Assembly: GCF_016649425.1 (NCBI RefSeq)
Contig: NZ_JADRCR010000010.1
Location: 62,001-126,000, forward strand
DNA from: Limnobaculum allomyrinae
Lineage (GTDB): Bacteria > Pseudomonadota > Gammaproteobacteria > Enterobacterales > Enterobacteriaceae
Length of the DNA stretch: 64,000 nt
Direction of reading: 5' to 3'
The translations under genes were made by a program, and so were the position numbers. Positions 36,733 through 48,333 of the stretch are shown here, one piece after another (position 1 is the first letter of the stretch; each line of letters starts with the position of its first letter). Under the pieces are notes generated by a model, which ran no database searches, had not been told where the DNA came from, and worked only from the letters and a program-made list of their open reading frames with translations.

Positions 36733-37641
36733 TTACTCTTCCGCGTCTTTCGCAGGCTCTGAAGGTTCGACCTGAGTTTCAGCCTCATGAGGCAAAGGCT
36801 GACCAGTCATCTTGGCCAGCAGGCTGGCTAAACGCTGACGCATTTCAGGACGGCGGACAATCATATCAATTGCCCCTTTCTCAATCAGGAACTCACTGCG
36901 CTGGAAGCCCGGTGGTAACTTTTCACGTACGGTTTGTTCAATAACCCGCGGACCGGCAAAACCGATCAATGCTTTTGGCTCTGCCACGTTGATATCGCCC
37001 AGCATTGCCAGACTGGCAGAAACACCGCCCATGGTTGGGTCAGTTAATACTGAAATATAAGGCAAACCACGCTCTTGCATTTTAGCTAATGCTGCACTGG
37101 TTTTAGCCATTTGCATCAGGGAGAACAACGCTTCCTGCATACGGGCACCGCCGCTGGCAGAAAAACAAATCAGTGGGCAATTATCTTCCAGCGCCTGCTC
37201 AACACCGCGAACAAAACGGGCACCAACCACTGACGCCATTGACCCCCCCATAAAAGAGAATTCAAACGATGCAACCACGACCGGCATTCCGTACAGGGTG
37301 CCTTTCATTACTACCAGCGCATCTTTTTCATCAGTCTCTTTCTGTGCTGCAGACAGACGATCTTTATATTTTTTAGAGTCTTTAAACTTCAGCAGGTCTT
37401 TAGGTTCAAGCTCACTACCCAGCTCTACTTCGCTGCCTTTATCCAGGAAGCTGTGCAAACGAACCCGGGCACTCATACGCATATGATGATCGCACTTAGG
37501 ACAAACGTCCAGATTGCGATCCAGTTCAGCACGGTAAAGCACCTGACCACAGCTGTCACACTTGGTCCAAACCCCTTCAGGGATACTAGCTTTGCGCGTT
37601 GGAGCGCTGCTCTTACTTAAAATTCTTTCAATCCAGCTCAT
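36733..37641 (-). CDS. accD: Acetyl-CoA carboxylase carboxyltransferase subunit beta
   Basis: A 302-residue subunit that, with AccA, transfers the carboxyl group from biotin to acetyl-CoA in fatty-acid synthesis. A four-cysteine zinc ribbon is visible near the N-terminus ([20 protein letters not shown], then PKCDHHM), followed by the crotonase-fold domain with [39 protein letters not shown] and [16 protein letters not shown]. The acidic, proline-rich tail ([15 protein letters not shown]) is typical. It precedes folC. Confidence 0.98.
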   Translation of the reverse strand: MSWIERILSKSSAPTRKASIPEGVWTKCDSCGQVLYRAELDRNLDVCPKCDHHMRMSARVRLHSFLDKGSEVELGSELEPKDLLKFKDSKKYKDRLSAAQKETDEKDALVVMKGTLYGMPVVVASFEFSFMGGSMASVVGARFVRGVEQALEDNCPLICFSASGGARMQEALFSLMQMAKTSAALAKMQERGLPYISVLTDPTMGGVSASLAMLGDINVAEPKALIGFAGPRVIEQTVREKLPPGFQRSEFLIEKGAIDMIVRRPEMRQRLASLLAKMTGQPLPHEAETQVEPSEPAKDAEE

Positions 37642-37842
37642 TGATGACCTTTCTGTTTAAACCTAGCGTACTGCTGGTCTGTTATTCAGACGGATATCTT
37701 CCCGTGATAATGACAGTCATTGTCTGACACAGGTATATGACACAAATAATCGCCCATTAAACCATAACGCTCCGATAGAGTGGACTAAAAACTTACCGGA
37801 ACCCTTTATTCTGTATAGCGAAAATCATAACCACATGAATTA
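37642..37842. other. Spacer between accD and dedA
   Basis: Two hundred bases with no gene. It should hold the accD promoter; no strong hairpin is evident. Confidence 0.4.
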
Positions 37843-38505
37843 TTAGGTATTTTTATTTTTTGCTGCCGCGCGACGATGACGAATAACTTCAATCACACCC
37901 GGCATGACGGAAATAATAATAATCGCTACTATCAATAACTTTAAGTTATCTTGCACAATCTTTAAATCGCCAAAAATATATCCTGCATAGGTGAACAGCA
38001 CAACCCAGACCACTGCCCCAATCACGTTATAAGTAGCAAAATGACGATAACTCATATGTCCCATACCGGCAACAAATGGGGCAAATGTCCTTACTATCGG
38101 CACAAATCGAGCCAGGATAATGGTTTTTCCACCATGACGCTCATAGAACTCGTGGGTTTTCACCAGATAGCTTCTGCGAAATATTTTAGAGTCAGGGTTT
38201 CTAAATAGTTGTTCACCAAACAGTTTACCAATCGTGTAGTTTACCGCATCACCTAAAATAGCTGCGGTAATCATCAATGCCACCATGGCATGAACATTAA
38301 TATCATTTCCCGGCAACGCCGATAACGCACCAGCGACAAATAGCAGCGAATCTCCTGGCAAGAACGGTGTTACCACTAAACCGGTTTCGCAAAACAGAAT
38401 CAAAAACAGGATGCCGTACACCCACATACCGTAATTTTCAAAAATCTGTGCTAAATGCACATCGATATGGAGAATGAAATCAATTAAATAAGTAATGTAA
38501 TCCAT
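37843..38505 (-). CDS. dedA: DedA-family membrane protein
   Basis: A 220-residue inner-membrane protein of the DedA/SNARE-associated family, whose members act in undecaprenyl-phosphate and phospholipid recycling. Diagnostic stretches are [58 protein letters not shown] and [18 protein letters not shown]; the acidic and arginine motifs needed for activity are intact. It lies 12 bases downstream of truA and is probably cotranscribed with it. Confidence 0.94.
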   Translation of the reverse strand: MDYITYLIDFILHIDVHLAQIFENYGMWVYGILFLILFCETGLVVTPFLPGDSLLFVAGALSALPGNDINVHAMVALMITAAILGDAVNYTIGKLFGEQLFRNPDSKIFRRSYLVKTHEFYERHGGKTIILARFVPIVRTFAPFVAGMGHMSYRHFATYNVIGAVVWVVLFTYAGYIFGDLKIVQDNLKLLIVAIIIISVMPGVIEVIRHRRAAAKNKNT

Positions 38506-38517
38506 AGCAGGTGTTAA

Positions 38518-39333
38518 TCATCCACAAAGGTTGTTATCTAAAAAAAGCGGGCCTAAGGGTAAGTCAGGTAACTCAAAGCGTTCCGGGTAATCCACGGCCA
38601 CTAAATACAGACCTTCCGCTTTTGCTGTTGCAGCGGCCAACGTACGGTCTTTGGCTGCCAATAGTTCGGCTATCCAGTGTTCATCCTGATTGCCACAACC
38701 CACTTCCAACAGGCTGCCAACAATATTTCTCACCATATGATGCACAAACGCATTGGCCTTTATATCTACCACTACATAGGCCCCCTGTCGCGTGACATTT
38801 AAATGATTTACATTTCGCCACGGCGTACGTGACTGGCACTGTACTGCCCGAAAGGAAGTAAAGTCATTTTCCCCTAACAGATACTGGCCGGCACGATGCA
38901 TACGCGTTTCGTCCAGCGGTAAATGAAAGTGGGTAACACCACTGCTTAAAATGGCGGGACGAAAACGATGGTTATAAATAATATAGCGGTAACGTCGCGC
39001 CGTTGCACTGAAACGGGCATGAAAATCCTCATCAACCCGTTTAACCCAACGTACAGCAATATTCTTTGGCAAATTGGCATTCACGCCCATGGTCCAGGCC
39101 ACATCCTGCCGTTGAACGTCAGTTTCAAAATGGACAACCTGCCCGGTAGCATGTACGCCGGCATCAGTACGACCAGCACAAAAAACGGATATTGGCTGGT
39201 TAGCCACTTGAGTTAATGCCTGTTCCAAATGCCCCTGCACGCTGGCAACTTCCTGTTGACGCTGCCAGCCGTAATAGGCACTGCCATCATACTCAATGCC
39301 TAATGCAACCTTGGTTTTTCCCGCCTCTGACAT
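38518..39333 (-). CDS. truA: tRNA pseudouridine(38-40) synthase TruA
   Basis: A 271-residue enzyme that makes pseudouridine at positions 38-40 of the tRNA anticodon arm. The catalytic aspartate lies in [35 protein letters not shown] at the N-terminus and [17 protein letters not shown] in the C-terminal half are characteristic. Its start abuts the end of usg at 39333, so the two are translationally coupled, as in the classical hisT operon. Confidence 0.97.
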   Translation of the reverse strand: MSEAGKTKVALGIEYDGSAYYGWQRQQEVASVQGHLEQALTQVANQPISVFCAGRTDAGVHATGQVVHFETDVQRQDVAWTMGVNANLPKNIAVRWVKRVDEDFHARFSATARRYRYIIYNHRFRPAILSSGVTHFHLPLDETRMHRAGQYLLGENDFTSFRAVQCQSRTPWRNVNHLNVTRQGAYVVVDIKANAFVHHMVRNIVGSLLEVGCGNQDEHWIAELLAAKDRTLAAATAKAEGLYLVAVDYPERFELPDLPLGPLFLDNNLCG

Positions 39334-40343
39334 CAGTAAAAATACTCCTGAGTCAGGCTCTCCGCCGTTTTAACCATCATTAATGCGCCGCCAAAACGGA
39401 TATTGTCAGCCACTGACCAGAACTGAATCTGTTCAGGAATGCCATAGTCATTACGTAAACAGCCAACGCTTAAATGAGGATTGCCGGTTGCATCACCAAC
39501 CTGAGTGGGATAATCATCACTCTCGCTCAGTTGAATATCTTCAGCATTAGAGAGCTCATCGTAAGCTTCTTCAGCCGACAATGGGCGTAACCCTTCCATA
39601 TGTACTACTTGTGCATTGCCGTAGAATACCGAGGACTGAATACAAGAAATGGAAATCGCCAGCCCGTCATCTTGCAGTACTTTACGGGTTTCATCCACCA
39701 TACGACGTTCTTCTCTGACGCTTCCCTCTGAATCGGGTAACAATGGCAGCAGGTTAAACGCCAACTGCTTGTTAAAGAACCCCTCTTCTACCGGCAAGCC
39801 GTTTAGCAGACGCGCACTTTGACCAGCCAGATCGTCAACGGCTACTTTACCGTGTGCAGACGCAGATAACATCGCTGTCACTTGAAGTCGGGAAAGTCCT
39901 GCAGCTTCAGAAAGTGGCTTAATTGCTGTCAATAACTGACTGGTTAAACTATCGGCTACGGCAACAATATTACGATTACGGTATTCCGCCAGCGCATGAT
40001 TATTTACGCCCGGCACCACCAAAGGCACCTCCGGCTCAAGAGAAAATACGCCGCTGTTATCAATGACCAGACATCCACTGTTTGCTGCTTCATCGGCATA
40101 GCGAACTGCCGCTTCCGTTCCGGCAACAAAAAAAGCCAGTTGGGCCTGCGACCAGTCAAATTCAGCAGCATTCTGTACCACGATACTTTTACCATTAAAA
40201 CGTAGCGTTTCACCGGCGGTACGTTCACTGGCTAAAAGATACAGTTCTCCTACGGGGAAATTGCGCTCCTGTAACAGTTCTAGTAAAGCTTCACCTACTG
40301 CTCCTGTCGCCCCAAGTACCGCAACTTGCCAACCATCAGTCAT
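39333..40343 (-). CDS. usg: USG-1 protein (ASD-like)
   Basis: A 336-residue protein homologous to aspartate-semialdehyde dehydrogenase. [20 protein letters not shown] is the NADP-binding motif, and [20 protein letters not shown] and [20 protein letters not shown] are conserved with E. coli Usg. The segment where true dehydrogenases carry the catalytic cysteine reads MLSASAHGK, so it probably lacks dehydrogenase activity, as noted for Usg. Function is unknown. It sits between pdxB and truA, as in E. coli. Confidence 0.94.
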   Translation of the reverse strand: MTDGWQVAVLGATGAVGEALLELLQERNFPVGELYLLASERTAGETLRFNGKSIVVQNAAEFDWSQAQLAFFVAGTEAAVRYADEAANSGCLVIDNSGVFSLEPEVPLVVPGVNNHALAEYRNRNIVAVADSLTSQLLTAIKPLSEAAGLSRLQVTAMLSASAHGKVAVDDLAGQSARLLNGLPVEEGFFNKQLAFNLLPLLPDSEGSVREERRMVDETRKVLQDDGLAISISCIQSSVFYGNAQVVHMEGLRPLSAEEAYDELSNAEDIQLSESDDYPTQVGDATGNPHLSVGCLRNDYGIPEQIQFWSVADNIRFGGALMMVKTAESLTQEYFY

Positions 40344-40379
40344 GCTGAACTCTCCAAATCGTCACATGTATTGCACATC

Positions 40380-40421
40380 ACAGCAGGTTCTGTCTTCTTG
40401 TGGGAAAACAGAACCTGCTGT
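40380..40421. promoter_or_regulatory. Perfect 14-bp inverted repeat between pdxB and usg
   Basis: ACAGCAGGTTCTGT (40380-40393) pairs exactly with ACAGAACCTGCTGT (40408-40421) across a 14-base loop. There is no T-run, so it is more likely a stability or processing structure in the pdxB-usg message than a plain terminator. Confidence 0.6.
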
Positions 40422-40442
40422 GGAATCATTTTAAATCGGGTG

Positions 40443-41570
40443 TTATCGATATCTGACGCTAAAACCAAGCTGCTGAAGCTGAGTGGCTGTATCAACATTA
40501 TCACACTCAACGGTCAGAGAAGACCACTCTCTGCGTTCGACATACTCTTTACGTAAACGGTCAAACTCACCGCGTTGGCCTGCCACTTTTCTTAATGGCG
40601 CGTCATCACGGCGCACATCATACACCAGATGCACTAATCGTTTTAGCCTGTGTTCGTCTAATTCACCATTAAAAGTAATATGGTTAAACTCAGCCTGAGG
40701 TAACAATGAAGAGAGCTCGATACTTTTCGGCTGCCCCATATATTCACTCAACGCATGATAGATCTGAGTAGTGCCACGCGCCTTACCCTCCAGCGAGTAA
40801 CCGGCTATATGAGGCGTACCAATATCTACCCGCGCCAGCAATGGTAACAATAAATCTGGTTCAGGTTCCCAAACATCAAGAATGGTACTCAACTGCTTAC
40901 CTTTTTCTAACGCTCGCAATAAAGCAATATTGTCGACTACCGCACCACGGCTGGCATTAATTAAAATACGCCCCGGAACCATAGCTGCCAGTACTGACTC
41001 ATCCACCATATGGAAGGTCTTGTCCTCACCATCTTTATGCAGAGGGGTGTGGAAAGTCAAAATATCAGCCTGTTGCACCAGCGTTTCCAGCGGTAAAAAC
41101 TCCGTACTTTTTTCTTTACGAGCACGTGGTGGATCGCATAACAGTGTTCGGATACCTAACGCTTTCAAACGGTTATTTAATCGTGAGCCAACGTTACCAA
41201 CGCCAACAATACCGACGGTTTTATCTCTGAGTTGAAAACCATCACGTTCAGCCAGCATCAACAAGGAAGAGAAAACGTATTCAACAACAGCAATCGCATT
41301 GCACCCCGGCGCTCCCGAAAAGCCAATACCATGTTGCTTAAGCCAGATATCATCAACATGGTCAGTGCCTGCTGTTGCTGTACCCACAAAGCGAATCTGG
41401 GAACCACTGAGCAGCTCACCATTAACTTTGGTAACCGAACGCACCATTAGCACATCGGCATCCGCTAAGCGCTCCGTGTTTAACTGCCGTCCGGCAACTA
41501 AACTTACCTCTCCCAACTGCCCGAAAAGTTCGCGGGCATAAGGCATATTTTCATCAGCCAAAATTTTCAC
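40443..41570 (-). CDS. pdxB: Erythronate-4-phosphate dehydrogenase
   Basis: A 375-residue 2-hydroxyacid dehydrogenase of pyridoxal phosphate synthesis (erythronate 4-phosphate to the 2-oxo acid). The NAD motif [17 protein letters not shown] and the catalytic Arg, Glu and His regions ([33 protein letters not shown]) are present; a C-terminal dimerisation domain follows from about residue 285. It heads the pdxB-usg-truA-dedA block. Upstream lies queC instead of the E. coli neighbour flk. Confidence 0.97.
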   Translation of the reverse strand: MKILADENMPYARELFGQLGEVSLVAGRQLNTERLADADVLMVRSVTKVNGELLSGSQIRFVGTATAGTDHVDDIWLKQHGIGFSGAPGCNAIAVVEYVFSSLLMLAERDGFQLRDKTVGIVGVGNVGSRLNNRLKALGIRTLLCDPPRARKEKSTEFLPLETLVQQADILTFHTPLHKDGEDKTFHMVDESVLAAMVPGRILINASRGAVVDNIALLRALEKGKQLSTILDVWEPEPDLLLPLLARVDIGTPHIAGYSLEGKARGTTQIYHALSEYMGQPKSIELSSLLPQAEFNHITFNGELDEHRLKRLVHLVYDVRRDDAPLRKVAGQRGEFDRLRKEYVERREWSSLTVECDNVDTATQLQQLGFSVRYR

Positions 41571-41827
41571 GTTATTTTTCTCTTATCTGCTCAGCATGAG
41601 CAGAACTCGTTGGTGTGGATTAAAAGCTCTTCATAATAAAACATGGCAACATCCCCTGCGAATCACTATTATTAGCTGCTTTTCCGGTTATGGGTATCCC
41701 TGATATCACTATATTTGCCATATTGTCAGTCAGACAATCCAGAACAATGTAATGAAGAATACCCTGAATGTATATGCTATTTCCCCGATTACAGGGAGAT
41801 CAGACAGAAACAGTTGATGGAGTGATT

Positions 41828-42517
41828 ATGAAACGTGCGGTGGTTGTTTTTAGTGGTGGTCAGGATTCTACAACCTGCCTGATTCAGGCACTAACACAGT
41901 ATGATGAAGTTCATTGCGTCACTTTCGATTACGGGCAACGTCATCAGGCTGAAATTGATGTTGCCAGAACGCTGGCTAAACAGCTCGGCGCTACTGCTCA
42001 TAAAGTACTTGATGTGGGTTTATTAAACCAGTTGGCAATCAGCAGTTTAACCCGCGATAATATTCCCGTTCCCACCGGTGTGGATGATGGTGTTCCTAAT
42101 ACTTTTGTACCCGGCAGAAATATCCTGTTTCTGACGCTGGCAGCCATCTATGCCTATCAGATCAAAGCACAAATCGTGATCACCGGCGTATGTGAAACCG
42201 ATTTCTCCGGCTACCCTGATTGTCGTGATGAGTTTGTAAAAGCACTGAATCATGCGGTTGCGTTAGGCATGGACTATCCGGTGAACTTTGAAACCCCGCT
42301 GATGTGGCTGGATAAGGCAGAAACCTGGGCGTTGGCCGATTATTACGGCAAACTGGAGCTAATCCGCCACCAAACCCTGACCTGCTACAACGGTATCCAG
42401 GGAGATGGCTGTGGTGAATGCCCGGCCTGCCATTTACGTGCAAATGGCTTAAAAACTTATCAGGATAATCGCCAGCAGGTCATGACGCAGTTGAAAAGCA
42501 AATTGATGTTAAGTTAA
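41828..42517 (+). CDS. queC: 7-cyano-7-deazaguanine synthase QueC
   Basis: A 229-residue ATP-dependent enzyme that converts 7-carboxy-7-deazaguanine and ammonia to preQ0 in queuosine synthesis. The PP-loop [17 protein letters not shown] starts near residue 6, and the zinc cysteines lie in [16 protein letters not shown] at the end. ATG 41828 has GATGGAGTG upstream and matches the E. coli start; an upstream in-frame ATG at 41768 adds an unsupported 20 residues. In E. coli queC also neighbours ybaV and ppiD. Confidence 0.97.
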   Translation: MKRAVVVFSGGQDSTTCLIQALTQYDEVHCVTFDYGQRHQAEIDVARTLAKQLGATAHKVLDVGLLNQLAISSLTRDNIPVPTGVDDGVPNTFVPGRNILFLTLAAIYAYQIKAQIVITGVCETDFSGYPDCRDEFVKALNHAVALGMDYPVNFETPLMWLDKAETWALADYYGKLELIRHQTLTCYNGIQGDGCGECPACHLRANGLKTYQDNRQQVMTQLKSKLMLS

Positions 42518-42529
42518 GTTTTTTGATAA

Positions 42530-42554
42530 ACACCACGCCATTCTGGCGTGGTGT
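42530..42554. terminator. Convergent terminator of queC and ybaV
   Basis: ACACCACGCCA and TGGCGTGGTGT form a perfect 11-bp stem with a TTC loop between convergent genes. On the minus strand TTTATCAAAAAACTT follows it, and on the plus strand only weak T's, so it is best placed to stop ybaV. Confidence 0.72.
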
Positions 42555-42586
42555 CACTATGTTACTTCATCGACATTTATCAGAAC

Positions 42587-42979
<393 letters not shown>

Positions 42980-43063
42980 TTATTAAACTGTGCCTTATGG
43001 TCACAGCCATAACAGATTGCCTGCCTCTGAGATTCTGTTAAATTCGGGGTTTTCAGATATGCA

Positions 43064-43085
43064 AAAGGCCGCGTGCGCGGCCTTT
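43064..43085 (-). terminator. ppiD terminator
   Basis: AAAGGCCGCG and CGCGGCCTTT form a tight ten-base stem about 50 bases past the ppiD stop; the minus strand continues TTTTGC. Confidence 0.78.
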
Positions 43086-43131
43086 GATTATGATGAAACG
43101 TTACATATAAATGTGATGCATGCCGCACCAA

Positions 43132-45018
43132 TTACTGAATGTTAGCTAAATCACCCATTTTGATTTTTGCCTGTTGGCGCAGGTTACTGATCAATGCATC
43201 CAGTACCACACCGCTATCCTGATTGGCCATCTGAGCGCTAAATGCTTTTAACGATGCAGCATCCATTTGACCCGGGTGAACCGCATCCAGAGCAACTAAA
43301 ACGACATTATCATTCTTATCGCTGGATACGCCGTAGGATGGTTTACCCTCTTTTGGCAACGGTAGCGCAAATACGCTCTCAGCCAGTTGGGCATCATCAG
43401 ACATACGGGTAATCACTTTCTTATCACCAAATTTCACTTTGGCAGCCTGAAGTGCTTCATCACCTTTATCAGTTTTCAGTGCAGCTACCAGTTGTTCTGC
43501 TTGCTCACGCGCCATTTTGATGACGTTCTGACGTTTCAGCAACTCGGTAATATCGGCGGAGACTTCTTCAAACGGCTGTACGGCTTCCGGGCGATGTTCA
43601 ACAATACGCAGAACAAATGCGCGATCCCCTTCTACTGTGATTAAGTCGGAGTTAGGGCCAGGAGCACCTTTCACACCAAACAGATCGCCATTGAAAATCG
43701 CCTGAACCACTTCAGGATAAGCCAGCTCTTTCGGCATGTTGTCGCGAGACAACCAGCCGCTTTCTACCGCTTTCAAACCCGATGCTTTTTCTGCCGCATC
43801 CAAAGACAGATTATTGCTGGCTGCGCCATCCATTATCTTGGTCTGAATATCTTCAAACTTGTTATAAGATTTATCCTGTAACAGGTTTTTAGTAATTTCA
43901 GCTTTCACTTCTTCCAGAGGTTTCTCTTTTGCAGCCTGAATATCGTTCAGACGAACAATCAGATACCCCATATCAGAGTGAATAACATCCGACAGTTGAC
44001 CTTTTTCGGTTAATTTTGCTTTAGCAATATCATCAGGCACGGCAGCTGCCGCTAACCAGCCTAATTCACCGCCTTTAGCTCCGGAATCTTTTTCCAGTGA
44101 TTTCTCTTTTGCTAATGCAGCAAAATCACCACCGTTTTTCAGCTGAGCTAATATATCTTTAGCATCACTCTCTTTTGACAGCACAATGATGCTGTAGCTG
44201 GAACGAGGAGCCTGAATATATAACGGCTTGTTCTTGGCATAGAAATCGGCAACTTCCTGATCGCTGACTTTGATATCGTCCGTCAGTTTCGCTGCATCCA
44301 CTTCGATATATTTAACCCTTGCCATTTCTGGTGCGGTAAAGCGGCTCTTATTCTGGTCGTAGAATGCTTTAACTTGCTCCGCAGTCGGCGCCACTTCAGG
44401 TTTAGCTTCCAGCGCTTTCATATCGATGCTGGCAACACGAACATCACGCTGTTGTTGAATCAATGCCACAACAGATTCAGTTTCAGCCGGCAGAGCGAAA
44501 TTAGTCCCCGCAAACGCCGCTAACAGTTGTTGACTCAACAATTGCTTACGTGTCATTTCTGCATACTGCTCAGGGGCAATCTGGAAACGGTTTAATAAGT
44601 CACGGTACTTGCTGTTATCAAACTTACCGTCAGTCGCAAACTCAGGAGATGACTGAATAGACATTTTAACCTGATCGTCACCAATCGCCATGCCAATTTT
44701 AGCGGCATATTGGTCAAGTAACAGGTCATTAATCATGCGGTTAAGTACTTGCTGACGCATTTGCTTCACGTATGCTTCATTACCTGCCAGCTGAGAGAAC
44801 TGTTCACCAAGCTGTTGCTGTAAACGAGCACGTTCATTCATGACTGACTGCTCAAACCGGGCGCGATCAATTTCTTGTCCGTTTACTTCGGCAACGTAAG
44901 AATTTGAACCGCCAACCAGGTAACTACCCACGCCGGTCAAAACAAACGATAGCATAATCAAAGCAAGGATAACTTTAAGCACGACACTATTCGAGGCCGC
45001 GCGTAGATTGTCCATCAT
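43132..45018 (-). CDS. ppiD: Periplasmic folding factor PpiD
   Basis: A 628-residue chaperone anchored in the inner membrane near the Sec translocon. An N-terminal membrane segment (about 14-34: VVLKVILALIMLSFVLTGVG) is followed by SurA-like helical regions and a degenerate parvulin domain (about 265-355, with DAKDILAQLKNGGDFAALAK and KGQLSDVIHSDMGYLIVRL). I start it at MMDNLRAAS (45018), as in E. coli, with GGAGAG upstream; the frame remains open to 45096 but without family similarity. It is downstream of hupB, as in E. coli. Confidence 0.95.
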   Translation of the reverse strand: MMDNLRAASNSVVLKVILALIMLSFVLTGVGSYLVGGSNSYVAEVNGQEIDRARFEQSVMNERARLQQQLGEQFSQLAGNEAYVKQMRQQVLNRMINDLLLDQYAAKIGMAIGDDQVKMSIQSSPEFATDGKFDNSKYRDLLNRFQIAPEQYAEMTRKQLLSQQLLAAFAGTNFALPAETESVVALIQQQRDVRVASIDMKALEAKPEVAPTAEQVKAFYDQNKSRFTAPEMARVKYIEVDAAKLTDDIKVSDQEVADFYAKNKPLYIQAPRSSYSIIVLSKESDAKDILAQLKNGGDFAALAKEKSLEKDSGAKGGELGWLAAAAVPDDIAKAKLTEKGQLSDVIHSDMGYLIVRLNDIQAAKEKPLEEVKAEITKNLLQDKSYNKFEDIQTKIMDGAASNNLSLDAAEKASGLKAVESGWLSRDNMPKELAYPEVVQAIFNGDLFGVKGAPGPNSDLITVEGDRAFVLRIVEHRPEAVQPFEEVSADITELLKRQNVIKMAREQAEQLVAALKTDKGDEALQAAKVKFGDKKVITRMSDDAQLAESVFALPLPKEGKPSYGVSSDKNDNVVLVALDAVHPGQMDAASLKAFSAQMANQDSGVVLDALISNLRQQAKIKMGDLANIQ

Positions 45019-45177
45019 AGGGTGACAACTCTCCGCTGTAATAGGGCTAAACCATGAAACATAGATAGGGTTGACCGCCATCTGACGATTTACCAACGGG
45101 TCTATATGTTTACTGCCAGAATTAAAGCTTATCTGACAGATGGCTATAAGTTTATATTAACCTTCAAAAAAAGGCGT

Positions 45178-45202
45178 AAAAAAAGCGCATCATTTGATGC
45201 GC
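45178..45202 (-). terminator. hupB terminator
   Basis: GCGCATCA-AA-TGATGCGC followed by TTTTTTT on the minus strand, about 60 bases past the hupB stop. Very strong. Confidence 0.93.
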
Positions 45203-45263
45203 CTACATTCTATCAGTTCATTGCCTTAAGGTAATACCTTACATAGCAAAAACCCAAAAAATC

Positions 45264-45536
45264 TTAGTTAACGGCGTCTTTCAGCGCTTTACCTGCGCGG
45301 AATGCCGGAACTTTTGCTGCTGCAATTTTGATTTCTTTGCCAGTTTGTGGGTTACGGCCAGTACGGGCAGCACGCTCACGAACAACAAATGAACCAAAAC
45401 CAACCAGAGAAACTTGATCGCCATTTTTCAGAGCGTCAGTTACTGCATCAATGATTGCGTCTAATGAGCGGCCAGCTGCAGCCTTAGAAATATCTGCTCC
45501 CGCAGCAATTCGGTCGATCAGTTGTGATTTGTTCAC
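45264..45536 (-). CDS. hupB: DNA-binding protein HU-beta
   Basis: A 90-residue nucleoid protein. [40 protein letters not shown] and [20 protein letters not shown] are the standard HU dimer and DNA-arm sequences. HU-beta pairs with HU-alpha to bend and constrain DNA. It lies between lon and ppiD with its own promoter space (about 190 bases), as in E. coli. Confidence 0.98.
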   Translation of the reverse strand: MNKSQLIDRIAAGADISKAAAGRSLDAIIDAVTDALKNGDQVSLVGFGSFVVRERAARTGRNPQTGKEIKIAAAKVPAFRAGKALKDAVN

Positions 45537-45659
45537 TATAAAATCCCCTTTACGATAAATTGTCGTCCCTGATCATCGATAGGGATACGACGCCACTGCT
45601 GTTATATCAAGCAAAACAAGCGATAGCAAGTCAGCCTGCGCACTAATTTAACGGTACAT

Positions 45660-45690
45660 AAAAAAAGTGGCAAGAGAGAAATCCCTTGCC
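45660..45690 (-). terminator. lon terminator
   Basis: Minus strand GGCAAG-GGATTTCTCT-CTTGCC followed by ACTTTTTTT, about 35 bases past the lon stop. Confidence 0.82.
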
Positions 45691-45723
45691 AGCCCTAGTT
45701 TTATCAAGAATATTTGCTCTACA

Positions 45724-48111
45724 TCACTTTTTTGATGCTTTTACCGCCGCTGATGACTTCTTTACAGCTACTGGCGCAGCGCCAAACGGTGGATTTTGTA
45801 GTGCAAGCGTCAGCACTTCTTCGATGCGTTCTACCGGATGAATGTCCAGATCGGCAATCACGTTTTCCGGAATATCTTCCAGGTCGCGCTTATTTTCTGC
45901 CGGGATCAGTACAGTCTTAATTCCACCACGATGAGCAGCCAGTAACTTCTCTTTCAGTCCACCGATTGGCAGAACCTGACCACGCAATGTAATCTCACCG
46001 GTCATAGCAACATCTGCACGCACCGGGTTCCCTGTTAAACAAGAAACCAACGCGGTACACATGGCGGTACCGGCGCTTGGGCCATCTTTTGGCGTCGCAC
46101 CTTCCGGCACGTGAACGTGGATATCACGTTTCTCGTAGAAATCACCGTTAATACCCAGTTTCTCGGCGCGGGCACGTACTACAGTAAGCGCAGCCTGAAT
46201 AGACTCTTGCATAACTTCACCTAATGAACCGGTGTAAGTCAGCTTACCTTTACCTGGTACACAGGCGGTTTCAATCGTCAGTAAGTCACCACCTACTTCA
46301 GTCCATGCCAGCCCGGTTACCTGACCTACACGGTTTTCATTATCCGCACGGCCATAGTCAAAGCGCTGAACCCCCAGAAACTCTTTCAGGTTGTCCGCAT
46401 TCACCGTAATGTGTTTCACGCTCTTATTCATCAGCAAGGTTTTAACGGCCTTACGACAAACTTTAGAAATTTCACGTTCTAAACTACGAACGCCAGCTTC
46501 ACGGGTATAATAGCGAATCATAGAAACAATCGCTGAGTCATCTAACGTTAACTCACCTTTCTTCAGCGCATTACGCTCAAGCTGCTTCGGTAACAGGTGC
46601 TGTTTAGCGATATTTAACTTTTCATCTTCGGTATAGCCCGACAGACGAATCACTTCCATACGGTCCAACAGTGGCGCAGGAATGTTCATCGAGTTAGATG
46701 TCGCCACAAACATAACGTCGGACAGATCATAATCCACTTCCAGATAGTGATCGTTAAACGCCACGTTTTGCTCCGGATCCAAAACCTCTAACAGAGCTGA
46801 AGCCGGGTCACCGCGCATGTCGGAAGACATTTTGTCAATCTCATCCAACAGGAACAGCGGGTTTTTCACCCCAACCTTGGCCATTTTCTGAATCAGTTTG
46901 CCCGGCATTGAACCAATATAGGTACGACGGTGGCCACGAATCTCAGCCTCATCACGCACGCCACCCAGTGCCATGCGCACATATTTACGTCCGGTCGCGT
47001 TAGCGATGGACTGGCCGAGAGAGGTTTTACCCACGCCCGGAGGCCCAACTAAGCAAAGGATTGGCCCTTTAATTTTGCTGACCCGACTCTGAACCGCTAA
47101 ATATTCAAGAATCCGGTCTTTCACCCGGTCAAGACCATAGTGATCGGTATCCAGAATCTCTTGCGCTTTGTTCAGGTCTTTTTTCACTTTGCTACGGGAA
47201 TTCCATGGAACCTGAAGCATCCACTCGATATAACCGCGTACCACCGTGGCCTCAGCGGACATCGGAGACATCATCTTCAGCTTCTGCAATTCAGCTTCGG
47301 TTTTCTCCCGCGCATCTTTCGGCATTTTCGCTGCTTCGATTTTGCGCTTAAGGGTTTCTATCTCATCTGGCGCATCGTCCATTTCGCCCAGCTCTTTCTG
47401 GATGGCTTTCATTTGCTCATTCAGATAGTACTCACGCTGGCTTTTTTCCATCTGTTTTTTAACGCGATTACGGATACGTTTCTCAACCTGCAACAGGTCG
47501 ATTTCAGACTCCATCATCGCCATCAGAAATTCCAGACGTTCGCCGACGTCCACCATTTCCAGCACGGTTTGCTTGTCACTCAGCTTCAGTGACATGTGCG
47601 CGGCAATGGTATCCGCCAGACGAGCAGGATCTTCGATTCCATTCAGGGAAGTAAGGACTTCCGGTGGAATCTTTTTATTTAACTTAATATAACCATCAAA
47701 CTGATTGATAGCAGTGCGGATAAGTACTTCCTGCTCCTGCTCATCAATACTGGCACTCGGCATATATTCTGCCTGTGCAGAGAAATGCTCGCCGTTATCG
47801 GCCAGCATGGTAATACGAGCACGCTGTAAACCCTCGACCAGTACTTTTACCGTACCGTCAGGCAGTTTCAGCATTTGTAAAATAGAGGCAACGGTTCCCA
47901 CCGAAAACAGATCGTTAACACCAGGATCATCCATAGTGGCATCTTTCTGCGCGACCATCAGAACCTTTTTATCCTGATCCATCGCCGCCTCAAGGCAACG
48001 AATAGACTTCTCCCTTCCAACAAACAGTGGAATAACCATGTGTGGATAAACCACTACGTCTCTTAAGGGCAGCGCAGGGATTTCAATGCGTTCGGAACGC
48101 TCAGCATTCAT
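45724..48111 (-). CDS. lon: ATP-dependent protease Lon
   Basis: A 795-residue AAA+ serine protease (784 in E. coli) degrading misfolded and regulatory proteins. The N-terminal substrate domain begins with [20 protein letters not shown]; Walker A is [10 protein letters not shown] near residue 356, Walker B is FLLDEIDKM, and the catalytic serine lies in [10 protein letters not shown] with the lysine in [14 protein letters not shown], an intact Ser-Lys dyad. The extra length is a lysine- and alanine-rich tail ([15 protein letters not shown]). I start it at MNAERSER (48111), matching E. coli, where the leader GAGAGAGCTCTATG is also identical. A heat-shock promoter lies upstream. Confidence 0.98.
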   Translation of the reverse strand: MNAERSERIEIPALPLRDVVVYPHMVIPLFVGREKSIRCLEAAMDQDKKVLMVAQKDATMDDPGVNDLFSVGTVASILQMLKLPDGTVKVLVEGLQRARITMLADNGEHFSAQAEYMPSASIDEQEQEVLIRTAINQFDGYIKLNKKIPPEVLTSLNGIEDPARLADTIAAHMSLKLSDKQTVLEMVDVGERLEFLMAMMESEIDLLQVEKRIRNRVKKQMEKSQREYYLNEQMKAIQKELGEMDDAPDEIETLKRKIEAAKMPKDAREKTEAELQKLKMMSPMSAEATVVRGYIEWMLQVPWNSRSKVKKDLNKAQEILDTDHYGLDRVKDRILEYLAVQSRVSKIKGPILCLVGPPGVGKTSLGQSIANATGRKYVRMALGGVRDEAEIRGHRRTYIGSMPGKLIQKMAKVGVKNPLFLLDEIDKMSSDMRGDPASALLEVLDPEQNVAFNDHYLEVDYDLSDVMFVATSNSMNIPAPLLDRMEVIRLSGYTEDEKLNIAKQHLLPKQLERNALKKGELTLDDSAIVSMIRYYTREAGVRSLEREISKVCRKAVKTLLMNKSVKHITVNADNLKEFLGVQRFDYGRADNENRVGQVTGLAWTEVGGDLLTIETACVPGKGKLTYTGSLGEVMQESIQAALTVVRARAEKLGINGDFYEKRDIHVHVPEGATPKDGPSAGTAMCTALVSCLTGNPVRADVAMTGEITLRGQVLPIGGLKEKLLAAHRGGIKTVLIPAENKRDLEDIPENVIADLDIHPVERIEEVLTLALQNPPFGAAPVAVKKSSAAVKASKK

Positions 48112-48199
48112 AGAGCTCTCTCTTTGTTCGTTTTCCGCCAACTGAATACATTAACGGAAATGGGGGGATACGTTATTAACGTAGTACATGAAAGAGTAT

Positions 48200-48224
48200 A
48201 TGGGGACTATTCAATTACATTCAA
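48200..48224 (-). promoter_or_regulatory. Sigma-32 promoter of lon
   Basis: On the minus strand TTGAAT (48224-48219), a 13-base spacer and CCCCAT (48205-48200) followed by ATAC match the heat-shock consensus and, in both boxes and spacing, my memory of the E. coli lon promoter. Induction by RpoH is expected. Confidence 0.85.
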
Positions 48225-48240
48225 CGGTAGATAAAGATAA

Positions 48241-48272
48241 AAAAACAGGAGGATATTATCCCCCTGCTTTTT
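48241..48272 (-). terminator. clpX terminator
   Basis: CAGGAGGAT and ATCCCCCTG pair with one mismatch around ATT, flanked by A and T runs on both sides. It lies between the clpX stop and the lon promoter. Confidence 0.72.
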
Positions 48273-48333
48273 TCACTGCTTACAACGCCATTTTCAGCCC
48301 TATTTTATTGAAAACTGACAATGGTTTTATCGA

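Noticed and set aside
47140-47592. Plus-strand 150-codon frame opposite lon
   Set aside because: His/Phe/Leu-rich translation typical of the reverse strand of a coiled coding region; lon itself is certain.
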